Assembly: GCA_036496585.1 (NCBI GenBank)
Contig: DASXLB010000065.1
Span: 1 to 64,000, forward strand
Length of the DNA: 64,000 nt
DNA from: Vicinamibacterales bacterium
Lineage (GTDB): Bacteria > Acidobacteriota > Vicinamibacteria > Vicinamibacterales > 2-12-FULL-66-21
Direction of reading: 5' to 3'
The notes beneath the pieces were generated by a model. It was not told the DNA's origin. It saw only the letters and a list, made by a program, of their open reading frames with translations, and ran no database searches. A program made the translations under genes and the position numbers. Below are positions 30,501 to 37,395 of the stretch, one piece after another. How positions within the stretch are numbered: the stretch's first letter is position 1; every line of letters starts with the position of its first letter.

Positions 30501-30837
30501 TGGCGATCGCCGTGCCCTGCATGTCGAGGGTGTAGCGGATGGCGAGGCTGGTGCCGGCCATCGACACGCGCGTGTTGGTGATCGGCGCCTGCCCTTCCGG
30601 GGTGACGATCGCGGTCACCTTGCCGCCGTCGGCCTTCACCGAGACGAGCGACGTCATCTGATTGCCGCCCATGGAGACGGTCGATACCCAGTCGCCGACG
30701 AAGGGCGCGGCCTGCGCCGCGGTCGGCGCCGGCGAGGCCTGGGCGAAACCGTTCAGGATCGTCGTCGAGAAGGTTGCGAGAAAGAGTGCGGACACCGCGG
30801 CAATGGCGGCTGGAACGGGACGGACGGAACGAACCAT
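27526..30837 (-). CDS. Membrane-bound dehydrogenase-type protein with HEAT, cytochrome c and discoidin-like domains
   Basis: A 1103-residue exported multi-domain protein. In order: signal peptide; a beta-rich N-terminal module (about 30-140) also present in the divergent ThuA-like protein; a Gly/Pro-rich linker; a beta-propeller of the Planctomycete-type membrane-bound dehydrogenase family (about 200-640, GRMYVAELVSYM and GTLYIADMYHGIIQE); HEAT-like repeats (about 640-790); a cytochrome c domain with CFSCH (near 817); and a C-terminal discoidin/F5-8 C-like carbohydrate-binding fold. It probably oxidises a sugar or alcohol in the periplasm and passes electrons to its own haem, then to the dihaem cytochrome encoded nearby. 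The ATG at 30837 has a GGGGGAG site. A terminator follows. Confidence 0.85.
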   Translation of the reverse strand: MVRSVRPVPAAIAAVSALFLATFSTTILNGFAQASPAPTAAQAAPFVGDWVSTVSMGGNQMTSLVSVKADGGKVTAIVTPEGQAPITNTRVSMAGTSLAIRYTLDMQGTAIATVLSLTPDTTAGAQATVQRVNMSIMDGQYEMAGMAARQAPGAPFPAPQRGAGQGAGGGFGGGGRQMTNENTDFTPKPPMKAKTPAEEAAGFILPPGYRMELVAADPEIISPGAIEFDGNGRMYVAELVSYMMTADAQKEHDPISRISRWESTKGDGVYDKHTVFADKLVAPRMILPLGDGVILASETDSDDIIKLTDTNGDGIADKREVVFTGIGQSGDANIEHQKAGLMWNLDNWIYTTYNPFRIRWTPNGFQREPTGPNGGQWGLSTDDDGKPWFVDAGGERGPMNFQFPIHYGAFTPCPAVGGRITGVQRGGPPAPPNSPNCPPGMENGFEKDFAVVWPAPGIGDMQGGIGRIRMPAGNLNHFTAATGPAIFRGDALPADAKGDLFFTEPVGRLIRRAKVENVEGLTELRNVYPNSEFLTSTDQLFRPVNMTNGPDGTLYIADMYHGIIQELQWSGPGSYLRAKIEQYQLDKVAQYGRIWRLRYDGRAAVAATDSNPGQPAIAAITPKFTPPHMYGETPAQLVAHLSSPNGWWRDMAQRLIVLSQDKSVAPALVQLARTSDDPLARIHALWTLEGLGALDARLVRDAMEDKSPRIRIHGLRTSETLYKNGDKTFADDYRRMAKDPDTNVAIQAMLSASLFKLKDISDIVKSAEDTNKAKGLALIGDRVMTPPATFGGGARGRALTAADEKRLTAGSDVFNAVCFSCHGPDGLGAPDSAGPAGATLGPPLAGSPRVQGHRDYIIKVLMRGLTGPLDGRTYRDVMVPMDNTDEWIAGIASYVRTSFGNTGDMVTPADVARVRAEIASRKNPWTQPELDASLPHLVDPQQLKFTASTGADTAEYAANLRGWSTNAPQAPGMWLQIELPQAANVTELQFDSVGGGRGGGGGRAAAPLPAPGAPPARGAAPAGGGAASAGYPRAYDVQVSMDGKKWSKPVVSGRGEGGHTTIAFTPAQAKFVRITQTDNLPEAPAWNVRNLRVYEAKATTGTK

Positions 30838-30911
30838 GTACTCCCCCAATTGAACGTGAGTGCAGCGTAAGCCGCGCCGCCGATTAGGTCAACTCCTGCC
30901 CATGGCACCCA

Positions 30912-30917
30912 TATAAT
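30912..30917 (+). promoter_or_regulatory. TANNNT -10 box, leaderless type
   Basis: A perfect TATAAT lies exactly six bases before the ATG of the ThuA-like gene, leaving no room for a ribosome binding site. Transcription would start at the initiation codon. Confidence 0.65.
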
Positions 30918-30923
30918 CAGCGC

Positions 30924-32279
30924 ATGAAAACAGCCGCGTTGATAGGGGCACTCGTCCTTGCCGCTTTCGGTCAGCCTGCACGTGCGATTACGGCGGAACA
31001 GGCGGCGCCGTTTCTCGGAGACTGGACCGTCAGCTCCTCGGCTCCCGGAATAGGGGCGCAGACGTTCCAGGTCAGCGTCACGCGCGGCGCCGATGCGGTG
31101 AAAGCCACCGTGAAAGCCCCGAACCAGCCCGACGCCGCCGCGGGCGATGTGCGGTTATCGGGCAGGAGCCTCCTGATTTCCTACAACACCAGTTATCCCG
31201 GGATGAGCATCCCGACCGTCCTGATCCTGACCCCCGACGGCACCGCGATGCGCGCCGACATCTCCATCATGGAGGGCCAGCTCGAGATGTCGGGCATGGC
31301 CGCCAAGGGCGGACAGGGCGTCTCGAGACCCTCCCCCCCGTCGGGAACGGCTCAAGCTGGCCGCGGCGGAGCGCCGCCGCAGCCGCAGGTCGCGCGCGTG
31401 CTCGACTTGATGCAGATGATGGCGGCGCTGCCCGATACCGCTCCCGCCAAGCCGGCCAAGCCGCGCCGCGTCCTCGTGCTCGCGCGCGCGCAGGGCTTCG
31501 TCCACGCCTCGATTCCGCTCGCCGCCCGCACCATCGAAGCGCTCGGTCAGAAGACCGGCGCATGGACGACGGTCATCACCTACAACGCGGCCGACATCAA
31601 CACCGACAACCTGAAGCAGTACGACGGCGTGTTCCTCGCCAGCACGACGGGCACCTTCCTCGACGATCCGGCCGATCCGGCGGCGACCAAGGCCCGGCGC
31701 GACGCCCTGCTCGAGTTCGTGCGCGGCGGCAAGGGACTCGCCGCCGTCCACGCCGCTACCGATTCGTACCACGGCGGCGCCCCGCAGCCCAACGTCGTCG
31801 ACGGCGGCACGCCGCTGTGGCCCGACTTCAACAAGCTCATCGGCGGCTACTTCAAGTGGCACTGGCTCTACCCGACGCAGATCCCCGTGAAGATCGACGA
31901 TCCCGACAGCCCGCTCACCGTCCCCTTCACCTATGTGAACCAGGGTTCGGGGGTCCGTCTGCCGCGTCCCTTCACGACCGTCGACGAGGTCTACACGTTC
32001 AACGACGCATCGTGGTCGCGCACGAACGCGCACGTCCTGACGAGCATCGACTACGCCAAACTGCCGGCTGAGACCAAGGCGCTGGAGCCGGCGCCGAAGC
32101 GCAGCGACAGCGATTACGCGCTCAGCTACATCCGCCGTGAAGGCAGCGGCCGCGTGTTCGTCGAAGTGCTCGGACACGACGAGTCGATCTACAAGATGGC
32201 GCCGATGCTGGCGCACATCCTCGCCGGCGTGCAGTACGCGCTGGGAGATCTGCAGGCCAACGACGCGCCGAGCAAGTGA
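30924..32279 (+). CDS. ThuA-like secreted protein with N-terminal beta module
   Basis: A 451-residue exported protein: signal peptide (to about 22), a roughly 100-residue beta-rich module, a Pro/Gly/Ala linker, then a ThuA-like domain of the class I glutamine-amidotransferase fold (about 175-440; RRVLVLARAQGFVHAS, KGLAAVHAATDSYHGG and GRVFVEVLGHDESIY). ThuA is linked to trehalose utilisation, and secreted members accompany sugar oxidation in Acidobacteria and Bacteroidota. The N-terminal module clearly resembles that of the divergent dehydrogenase: compare ISIMEGQLEMSGMAA with MSIMDGQYEMAGMAA. It is followed 24 bases later by a cytochrome c gene. Confidence 0.85.
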   Translation: MKTAALIGALVLAAFGQPARAITAEQAAPFLGDWTVSSSAPGIGAQTFQVSVTRGADAVKATVKAPNQPDAAAGDVRLSGRSLLISYNTSYPGMSIPTVLILTPDGTAMRADISIMEGQLEMSGMAAKGGQGVSRPSPPSGTAQAGRGGAPPQPQVARVLDLMQMMAALPDTAPAKPAKPRRVLVLARAQGFVHASIPLAARTIEALGQKTGAWTTVITYNAADINTDNLKQYDGVFLASTTGTFLDDPADPAATKARRDALLEFVRGGKGLAAVHAATDSYHGGAPQPNVVDGGTPLWPDFNKLIGGYFKWHWLYPTQIPVKIDDPDSPLTVPFTYVNQGSGVRLPRPFTTVDEVYTFNDASWSRTNAHVLTSIDYAKLPAETKALEPAPKRSDSDYALSYIRREGSGRVFVEVLGHDESIYKMAPMLAHILAGVQYALGDLQANDAPSK

Positions 32280-32291
32280 TGGGAATGACAC

Positions 32292-32297
32292 TAAAAT
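32292..32297 (+). promoter_or_regulatory. TANNNT -10 box, leaderless type
   Basis: TAAAAT lies exactly six bases before the GTG start of the dihaem cytochrome gene, the same geometry as its upstream neighbour. It would allow the cytochrome gene its own leaderless transcript. Confidence 0.55.
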
Positions 32298-32303
32298 AGG
32301 CGC

Positions 32304-33338
32304 GTGACACACGTGACACGCACGATCATCGGTCCTCTCGCCGTCGGAGCGCTCGTGCTGGCGATCCGGTTATCGGCCGCGGCGCAAGGTGCGCAGGCAC
32401 CGCAGCCCGCGGCGCCTCCCGACTCCCCCTCGTGGGCGTACGGCGTTCCCAATACGCCTGTCCAGCGTCCGGCCGGGGAGCGACCGGCGCCCGACACGTC
32501 GCCGAAGCACGTGCCGGGCAGCGATCAGGCCTTGACGCTCCAGCACATCCGCGACTACTGGGACGTCGGCGACTGGTTCCCGACGGATCATCCGCCGATG
32601 CCCAACGTAGTCGTGCACGGCCGGCAGCCGCACGTCCGCGGCTGCGCGATGTGCCACATGCCAAATGGGAAAGGCCGTCCCGAAAACGCTCCCGTCGCCG
32701 GACAGCCCGAGCCCTACATCATCCAGCAGCTGCGCGACTTCAAGAACGGCCTGCGGAACAACGCCGATCCGCGCAAGACCAACACGCTGCAGATGATCGA
32801 GGCGGCGCAGGACATGACGGACGACGAAATTCAGGAAGCGGCGAAGTACTTCTCGTCGATGCCGTGGACCCACTGGATCACCGTCAAGGAAGCGGCAACG
32901 GTACCCACGACGCGGATCGGCGGCAACGTCTTCTTCCCGCTGCCGGGCAGCGAGACGGAACCGATCGGCGATCGCATCATCGAGACGCCCGAAGACGCCG
33001 AGCGCTTCGAGCTGCGGGACCCTCGCTCGGGGTTTATCGCCTACGTGCCGCCAGGCAGTGTCAACAAGGGCTCGCTGCTCGTCGCCAGCGGCGGAGGGCG
33101 GACGACACCCTGCCGCATCTGCCACGGTCCGGAACTGCTGGGGCTCGGGCCCGTGCCTGGCATCGCCGGCCGCTCGCCGAGCTATCTGATGCGGCAGTTG
33201 TGGGACTTCAAGAAGGGCACGCGGCACGGCACGTGGTCGCCGCTGATGCAGCAGATCGTGAAGGACCTCACGCAGGAAGACATGCTGAACCTCGCGGCGT
33301 ATCTTGCCGCCGCAGGTCCGACTAGTTCAGATAAGTAG
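32304..33338 (+). CDS. Dihaem cytochrome c
   Basis: A 344-residue exported protein with two class I cytochrome c domains. Haem-binding CXXCH motifs are CAMCH (from residue 114) and CRICH (from residue 270), each followed by a helix resembling YIIQQLRDFKNGLRNN or YLMRQLWDFKKGTRHG, so the two halves are duplicates. A signal peptide precedes a Pro-rich stretch. It is likely the electron acceptor for the neighbouring periplasmic dehydrogenase. The start is a GTG at 32304 without a ribosome binding site but with TAAAAT six bases upstream. The 3' end overlaps the convergent transpeptidase-family gene by 17 bases. Confidence 0.9.
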   Translation: MTHVTRTIIGPLAVGALVLAIRLSAAAQGAQAPQPAAPPDSPSWAYGVPNTPVQRPAGERPAPDTSPKHVPGSDQALTLQHIRDYWDVGDWFPTDHPPMPNVVVHGRQPHVRGCAMCHMPNGKGRPENAPVAGQPEPYIIQQLRDFKNGLRNNADPRKTNTLQMIEAAQDMTDDEIQEAAKYFSSMPWTHWITVKEAATVPTTRIGGNVFFPLPGSETEPIGDRIIETPEDAERFELRDPRSGFIAYVPPGSVNKGSLLVASGGGRTTPCRICHGPELLGLGPVPGIAGRSPSYLMRQLWDFKKGTRHGTWSPLMQQIVKDLTQEDMLNLAAYLAAAGPTSSDK

Positions 33339-33999
33339 ACGCGCGCAGCCAGATCGGATCGGGATAGTAGGCGAAGAGAAGGCCTCCGGCCTTTACCGTA
33401 TCGATGAGCTGTCGCGCGATCTCCGGACGCACGGCGGGACAGCCCAGACTGCGGCCGAGATAGCCGTTGGCCTTCGCCGCCGACGCGCTCACGTACGGTG
33501 CGCCGTGAATCACGATGGCGCGTTCGCGCGCGCGATCGTTTGTCCCCTTCTCGAGACCATCCAGTCGAAGCGAGTAGCCGTTGTGCCCGACGTACGGCTC
33601 CGCCGTGCGGAAGAGCCCGAGGCTGGTCATGTTGCTCTCGGGGGCGTTCGAGAACGCAGTCGAACGCGTCTTGCCGCTGCCGCGGCCATGCGAGACCAGC
33701 TCGTGGAAGAGCAACGCGTGGGTCCGCACGTCGAATACCCACATCCTCGGCTCGGTCGAAGGCTTCGAGTAATCGATCACGGTGAGCGTCGACGGCAGCG
33801 CGGCGGCTCCTCGTTCGACCGCCGAGGAGGCCGACTGCAGAGCCAGCCCGAACACAGCCGGGCTGAGGCCGTCCAGCTGAGCTCCGGTCCACGCCTCCTG
33901 TGTCAGCGCGGCTGCCGACACTGCCGGTACGCCCGAGGCAGCCGCCGCACTCACGGCAAGAGAGACGACGGCGAGGCAGACGCCAATCCTGAAGTTCAT
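33322..33999 (-). CDS. Murein L,D-transpeptidase catalytic-domain family protein
   Basis: A 225-residue exported protein of the YkuD-like murein L,D-transpeptidase catalytic-domain family. The signature holds: H165 in IVIHGAPYVS and S184-G-C187 in YLGRSLGCPAVRPE, with Cys187 as nucleophile. Such enzymes form 3-3 peptidoglycan cross-links or attach proteins to murein; members of this family have rarely been tested. A signal peptide ends near AAAAS. Its stop codon lies inside the 3' end of the cytochrome c gene, a 17-base convergent overlap. No ribosome binding site is evident before the ATG at 33999. Confidence 0.88.
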   Translation of the reverse strand: MNFRIGVCLAVVSLAVSAAAASGVPAVSAAALTQEAWTGAQLDGLSPAVFGLALQSASSAVERGAAALPSTLTVIDYSKPSTEPRMWVFDVRTHALLFHELVSHGRGSGKTRSTAFSNAPESNMTSLGLFRTAEPYVGHNGYSLRLDGLEKGTNDRARERAIVIHGAPYVSASAAKANGYLGRSLGCPAVRPEIARQLIDTVKAGGLLFAYYPDPIWLRASTYLN

Positions 34000-34105
34000 G
34001 GGTTGTGTTGAGCTGCGCGGCCCGCGATGGCGCGCACAACGATGGTACGCGCCGTGCTCCCCAAAGGCAACGTCAGCCGTGGACGGCGGAGGTGCGATCG
34101 AACGG

Positions 34106-34756
34106 CTAGCGCGTTCCGAAACCGACGAGCACGCGCGCGCTGAATCCGCCGAGGTCGGTCTCCCCGAACTGATTCATCACGCTCGTGCTCACATCCGGCA
34201 CGCCGATATGCCGGTACTGCGCCTCGCCGCCGATGAACAAACCCTTCCAGACCTTGACGTCGACGCCGCCGAACCCTTCGCCACCCGTGTAGCGCTCGCT
34301 GACGTTGTCGCCCGCCTGCGCGAAGTCCGAGGTTTCCTGGTAGTCGAGCGAGATGAAGGCGCCGCCCACGTAAGGGGTGACGCGGCTGTTGATCGGAAAT
34401 CGCCATCCGCCGCCCGCTTCGATCGGCGTCATCGTCACGGTGAGCGGGATGTCGAGCGGGTAGACCTGGCCGCCGTCGTCGACAAAAACGCGGCTGCCCG
34501 TGCGCGACGAGTGCGTCACCGCGATGCGCAGGAAGAGGTGATGCCACACGTCGACCTCGGCCCCGCCGCCGAAGCCCGTCATCTGGCTGCTGCCGAAAAT
34601 CGCGTCAAAGCTCTTGGACGCGGCGACCGTCGTCGTGTCGAAGATGCCGTAGACGCGGAGTCCGGCGCCTGGTCCCGACGAGCCTGAATAGGGCTGCGCC
34701 GCCGCGGGAGCAGCGCAGCATGCGGCCAGAACGAGTGCGAGCAGCGTCGGCTTCAT
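34106..34756 (-). CDS. Outer-membrane beta-barrel protein
   Basis: A 216-residue protein with a signal peptide (ending PAAAQP) and alternating amphipathic strands typical of an 8- to 10-stranded OmpA/OmpX-like barrel (AEVDVWHHLFLRIAVTHS, GGWRFPINSRVTPYVGGAF, GVDVKVWKGLFIGGEAQYR). The final strand ends in an aromatic-containing segment, GFSARVLVGFGTR. Function unknown. AGGAAG lies before the ATG. It begins only four bases after the S8 protease gene, so the two are one operon; a protease paired with a barrel protein could reflect surface display, which is inference. Confidence 0.82.
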   Translation of the reverse strand: MKPTLLALVLAACCAAPAAAQPYSGSSGPGAGLRVYGIFDTTTVAASKSFDAIFGSSQMTGFGGGAEVDVWHHLFLRIAVTHSSRTGSRVFVDDGGQVYPLDIPLTVTMTPIEAGGGWRFPINSRVTPYVGGAFISLDYQETSDFAQAGDNVSERYTGGEGFGGVDVKVWKGLFIGGEAQYRHIGVPDVSTSVMNQFGETDLGGFSARVLVGFGTR

Positions 34757-34760
34757 CGAC

Positions 34761-36275
34761 CTACTTCCTGAGCCCGAGGCCGAACAGCGCCGTGCGCGGC
34801 TGAATCAGTCCGGAGCCGAAATCATCATTGCGCGAGGGATCGCTCGGGCTCGGCGTCCCGAGGAACTTCGCCGATCGCTTGAGCGCCTGCTCGATCGCCG
34901 CCGGCTTGGTGATCCCCTGGCTGTAGAGCAGCGCGGCCACGCCGGCCACGTGCGGCGACGCCATCGACGTGCCCGCGTAGCCGACCTCGGCGTAGGCGTC
35001 GAACCGCGGGAACAGGACGAGCGATGGATCGCTCACCGAAGGGCGGAGGGTCGACTGCCAGATGTAGCCGTTGCCGGCGGCGTCGCTGTCGGAAGGATCG
35101 CCGCCGGGCGCCGCGATATCGACGTAGCTGCCGGTGCTCGAATACGACGCGCGGTTGCCGGATCGATTCGTCGCGCCGACCGCCATCACCCCCTGCATGC
35201 TCTGTCCGTAGAACGCCGGATACTGCGTCGGGTTGCCTTCCAGCTTGGAATTGCCCGCGGCGATCGCGATGAACACGCCCTTGTCGAGCGCATACTGCAG
35301 CGCGGCCTGCTCGGTCGGCGAGGCGCCGTCACCCCCCAGGCTGATGTTGATCACCTTGGCGCCGTTGTCCGCGGCGTAGTGCAGCCCCGCAGCGATGGCG
35401 CTGGTCGGACACCCGCCGGCGTCGGGGTCCGCGAATCCGGGAATCCCGGCCGCCGACATGGCGAACTGCACGTCCCAGTAGCTGGCGCACACCTTCACCG
35501 GCATGATCCGCGCGTTGTAGGCGATGCCGGCGTCGAGCAGGTTGTTGTTGGTGTCTTCGCCGATCGTCGAGCTGACGTGGGTGCCGTGGCCGTCGGTGTC
35601 GAGGGTCGTCGTCCCGCCGCCGGTGATGAAGTCGGTCGCCGAGACGAGGCGCGACACGGCCAGGTCGGGATTGGACGTGAAGGGCACGGTAATCGTCTGG
35701 ATGGCGCTGCCGTTCCACGTCTTGAACTGCAGCGAACCGGTAAAGTTCGTGATGCCGGTGTCGACGACCGCCACGGTGACGTCGCCGCGGGTGCCGGCAT
35801 TGATGTCCCAGGCGTGCGGCATGTCGATCGTCTGCAGGTTCCATTGCCGCGGCGCGTAGCCGGTGTCGTTCGGCGCCAGGCTCTTGCGGCGCAGGTAGTT
35901 CGGCTGCGCATACGCGACTTCCGGCTGGGAGGCGAGCTGTTCGGAGAGGACGCGCGCGTCGGGCTGCGAGGCATCGCGCAGGACGGCGAATTCCCCCATC
36001 CACTGCAGCCGGTCGACCGCGGGACGGCTGCGCAGCGCGTCGAGCGCCCGCTGCTCGCCTTGCACGTCGACGCCGTCCTTGAACCGGACAATCACCTGTC
36101 CTGGGAGGTAGTCGAGACGCTCGGCCGCCGCATCGGCGAACGCCTGCGCGTCGGCCGCGGCCATCACGCCGCCCTGCACGGGAGCCGGCGGCGCGTCAAC
36201 CGTCTGCTGGCCGCGAGTCAGTGGTGACGAAACGATGACAGCAAACGCCGCTGCACACGCAATCGCACGAGGCAT
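34761..36275 (-). CDS. Secreted subtilisin-like serine protease (S8)
   Basis: A 504-residue subtilase with a signal peptide, an inhibitor_I9-like propeptide (about 55-130, QVIVRFKDGVDVQGEQRAL) and a catalytic domain with D172 (VVDTGI), H230 (DGHGTHVS) and S437 (GTSMASPH). The cysteine pair around residues 263 and 289 might form a disulfide. It ends soon after the catalytic core, so there is no C-terminal anchor or repeat region, unlike the second S8 protein near 58 kb. TACTGT lies exactly six bases before the ATG, the leaderless geometry. It is the first gene of a pair with the beta-barrel gene. Confidence 0.94.
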   Translation of the reverse strand: MPRAIACAAAFAVIVSSPLTRGQQTVDAPPAPVQGGVMAAADAQAFADAAAERLDYLPGQVIVRFKDGVDVQGEQRALDALRSRPAVDRLQWMGEFAVLRDASQPDARVLSEQLASQPEVAYAQPNYLRRKSLAPNDTGYAPRQWNLQTIDMPHAWDINAGTRGDVTVAVVDTGITNFTGSLQFKTWNGSAIQTITVPFTSNPDLAVSRLVSATDFITGGGTTTLDTDGHGTHVSSTIGEDTNNNLLDAGIAYNARIMPVKVCASYWDVQFAMSAAGIPGFADPDAGGCPTSAIAAGLHYAADNGAKVINISLGGDGASPTEQAALQYALDKGVFIAIAAGNSKLEGNPTQYPAFYGQSMQGVMAVGATNRSGNRASYSSTGSYVDIAAPGGDPSDSDAAGNGYIWQSTLRPSVSDPSLVLFPRFDAYAEVGYAGTSMASPHVAGVAALLYSQGITKPAAIEQALKRSAKFLGTPSPSDPSRNDDFGSGLIQPRTALFGLGLRK

Positions 36276-36281
36276 GCAGCG

Positions 36282-36287
36282 ACAGTA
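36282..36287 (-). promoter_or_regulatory. TANNNT -10 box, leaderless type
   Basis: On the minus strand TACTGT sits exactly six bases before the ATG of the S8 protease gene. There is no ribosome binding site between them. Confidence 0.5.
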
Positions 36288-36347
36288 ACACGAGACAACA
36301 TCGCGCCTCGCGACCAGGCCACCGGCCGTGTCACGGGCGTGGGTGAC

Positions 36348-36893
36348 TCACTTTCCCAGCTGTCCTCGCCGCAGCTGCTTGTACATCTGCAGCGCGTCGC
36401 CGATGATGCCGACCGCGGCGTCGGGCCCGAGCAGGTCTTCCACGTTGACCTGCTTGTGCTCGAGCGCCTTGTAGTCCTCGAAGAACCGGCGCACCTGTCG
36501 GAGGACGTGGCTGGGCAGCTGCGTCTTGTCGCGATATTCCGAGTAGGCCGGATCGCGCACGCTGACGGCGAGGATCTTGTCGTCGATCCCCTTTTCGTCG
36601 CGCATCCGCATCACGCCGATCGCGCGCGCCTCGACGATGGTCAGCGGGAAGACCGGCTCCTGCCCGAGCACCAGGACGTCGAGCGGATCGCCGTCGTCGC
36701 AGAAGGTGCGAGGAATGAACCCGTAGTCGGCCGGATAGTAGACGGCGCTGTAGAGCACGCGATCGAGCCGCAGCAGCCCCGTCTCCTTGTCCAGCTCGTA
36801 CTTGTTGGTGCTGCCCTTGGGGATCTCGATCACCGCCGGAAACGCGGTGGGGATGACCGATTCGTCGATGTAACAGTCGTGCCAGGGATGCAT
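36348..36893 (-). CDS. ppa: Inorganic pyrophosphatase (family I)
   Basis: A 181-residue cytoplasmic soluble pyrophosphatase that hydrolyses pyrophosphate to phosphate and so pulls biosynthetic reactions forward. The active-site signature [11 protein letters not shown] and the upstream [11 protein letters not shown] and YPADYGFIP segments are intact. It starts four bases after crcB in the same transcription unit behind a fluoride riboswitch. Family I pyrophosphatases are strongly inhibited by fluoride, so making more enzyme when fluoride is present makes physiological sense. The ATG at 36893 is the only reasonable start. Confidence 0.96.
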   Translation of the reverse strand: MHPWHDCYIDESVIPTAFPAVIEIPKGSTNKYELDKETGLLRLDRVLYSAVYYPADYGFIPRTFCDDGDPLDVLVLGQEPVFPLTIVEARAIGVMRMRDEKGIDDKILAVSVRDPAYSEYRDKTQLPSHVLRQVRRFFEDYKALEHKQVNVEDLLGPDAAVGIIGDALQMYKQLRRGQLGK

Positions 36894-36897
36894 GCGT

Positions 36898-37260
36898 CTA
36901 CCTCGCGGCGGCGTATCCGCCGAACACCGCCAACAGGCCGATCAGCACCTGCAGGAACACGTTGACCGCCGCCAGCCCCTGCTGGGAGCCGCGCTGCAGC
37001 GTCAGAGTGTCGAGCATGAAGCTCGAGAACGTCGTGAAGCCGCCGAGTATGCCGACGAAGATGAACGCGCGCGCCGGCGGCGACAGGTGCAGCCTGCCGC
37101 TCGCCGTCAGGCCTGCCAGCACGCCGATGACCACGGACCCGACGATGTTCACGGTCGCGGTCGCATAGGGCGTCGCCGCCAGACGGGCGAAGGCGATGTT
37201 GACCGCATGCCGCATCAGCGAACCGACCGCACCGCCGAAAGCCACTGCCATCCAGATCAT
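36898..37260 (-). CDS. crcB: Fluoride exporter CrcB/Fluc
   Basis: A 121-residue four-helix membrane protein of the Fluc family, which forms antiparallel dimers that let fluoride leave the cell. The start [13 protein letters not shown], the conserved Asn in [12 protein letters not shown] and the pore-lining phenylalanine segment [14 protein letters not shown] are all present. I chose the ATG at 37260; the frame is open further upstream, but those codons belong to the leader. The fluoride aptamer lies about 65 bases upstream of the start. A single crcB gene implies a homodimer. Confidence 0.95.
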   Translation of the reverse strand: MIWMAVAFGGAVGSLMRHAVNIAFARLAATPYATATVNIVGSVVIGVLAGLTASGRLHLSPPARAFIFVGILGGFTTFSSFMLDTLTLQRGSQQGLAAVNVFLQVLIGLLAVFGGYAAAR

Positions 37261-37324
37261 GCTCGACACCTGAAATTCGAAGACTGGTGAACAGGGGCGC
37301 CGAGCAACACTCCCACGGCTGCCC

Positions 37325-37381
37325 GCAGGAGTCATTGGCCGTCCAGCGGGACAGCGATGTTATCGGGCGAACTCCACCACC
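37325..37381 (-). promoter_or_regulatory. Fluoride riboswitch (crcB motif)
   Basis: Read on the minus strand from 37381, the leader has GGTG, an eight-base loop GTGGAGTT and CGCC (P1), then GATAAC. Next comes a perfect seven-pair hairpin GCTGTCC/GGACGGC (one G-U), and then AATGACTCCTGC. The loop GGAGT can pair with ACTCC to form the pseudoknot of the fluoride aptamer. All consensus elements, including TTCGCC and TGACTCCT, match. A GC-rich stem downstream may be the expression platform, but no U-run is seen, so control may be translational. It commands crcB-ppa. Confidence 0.88.
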
Positions 37382-37395
37382 ACGCTGCAGATATT

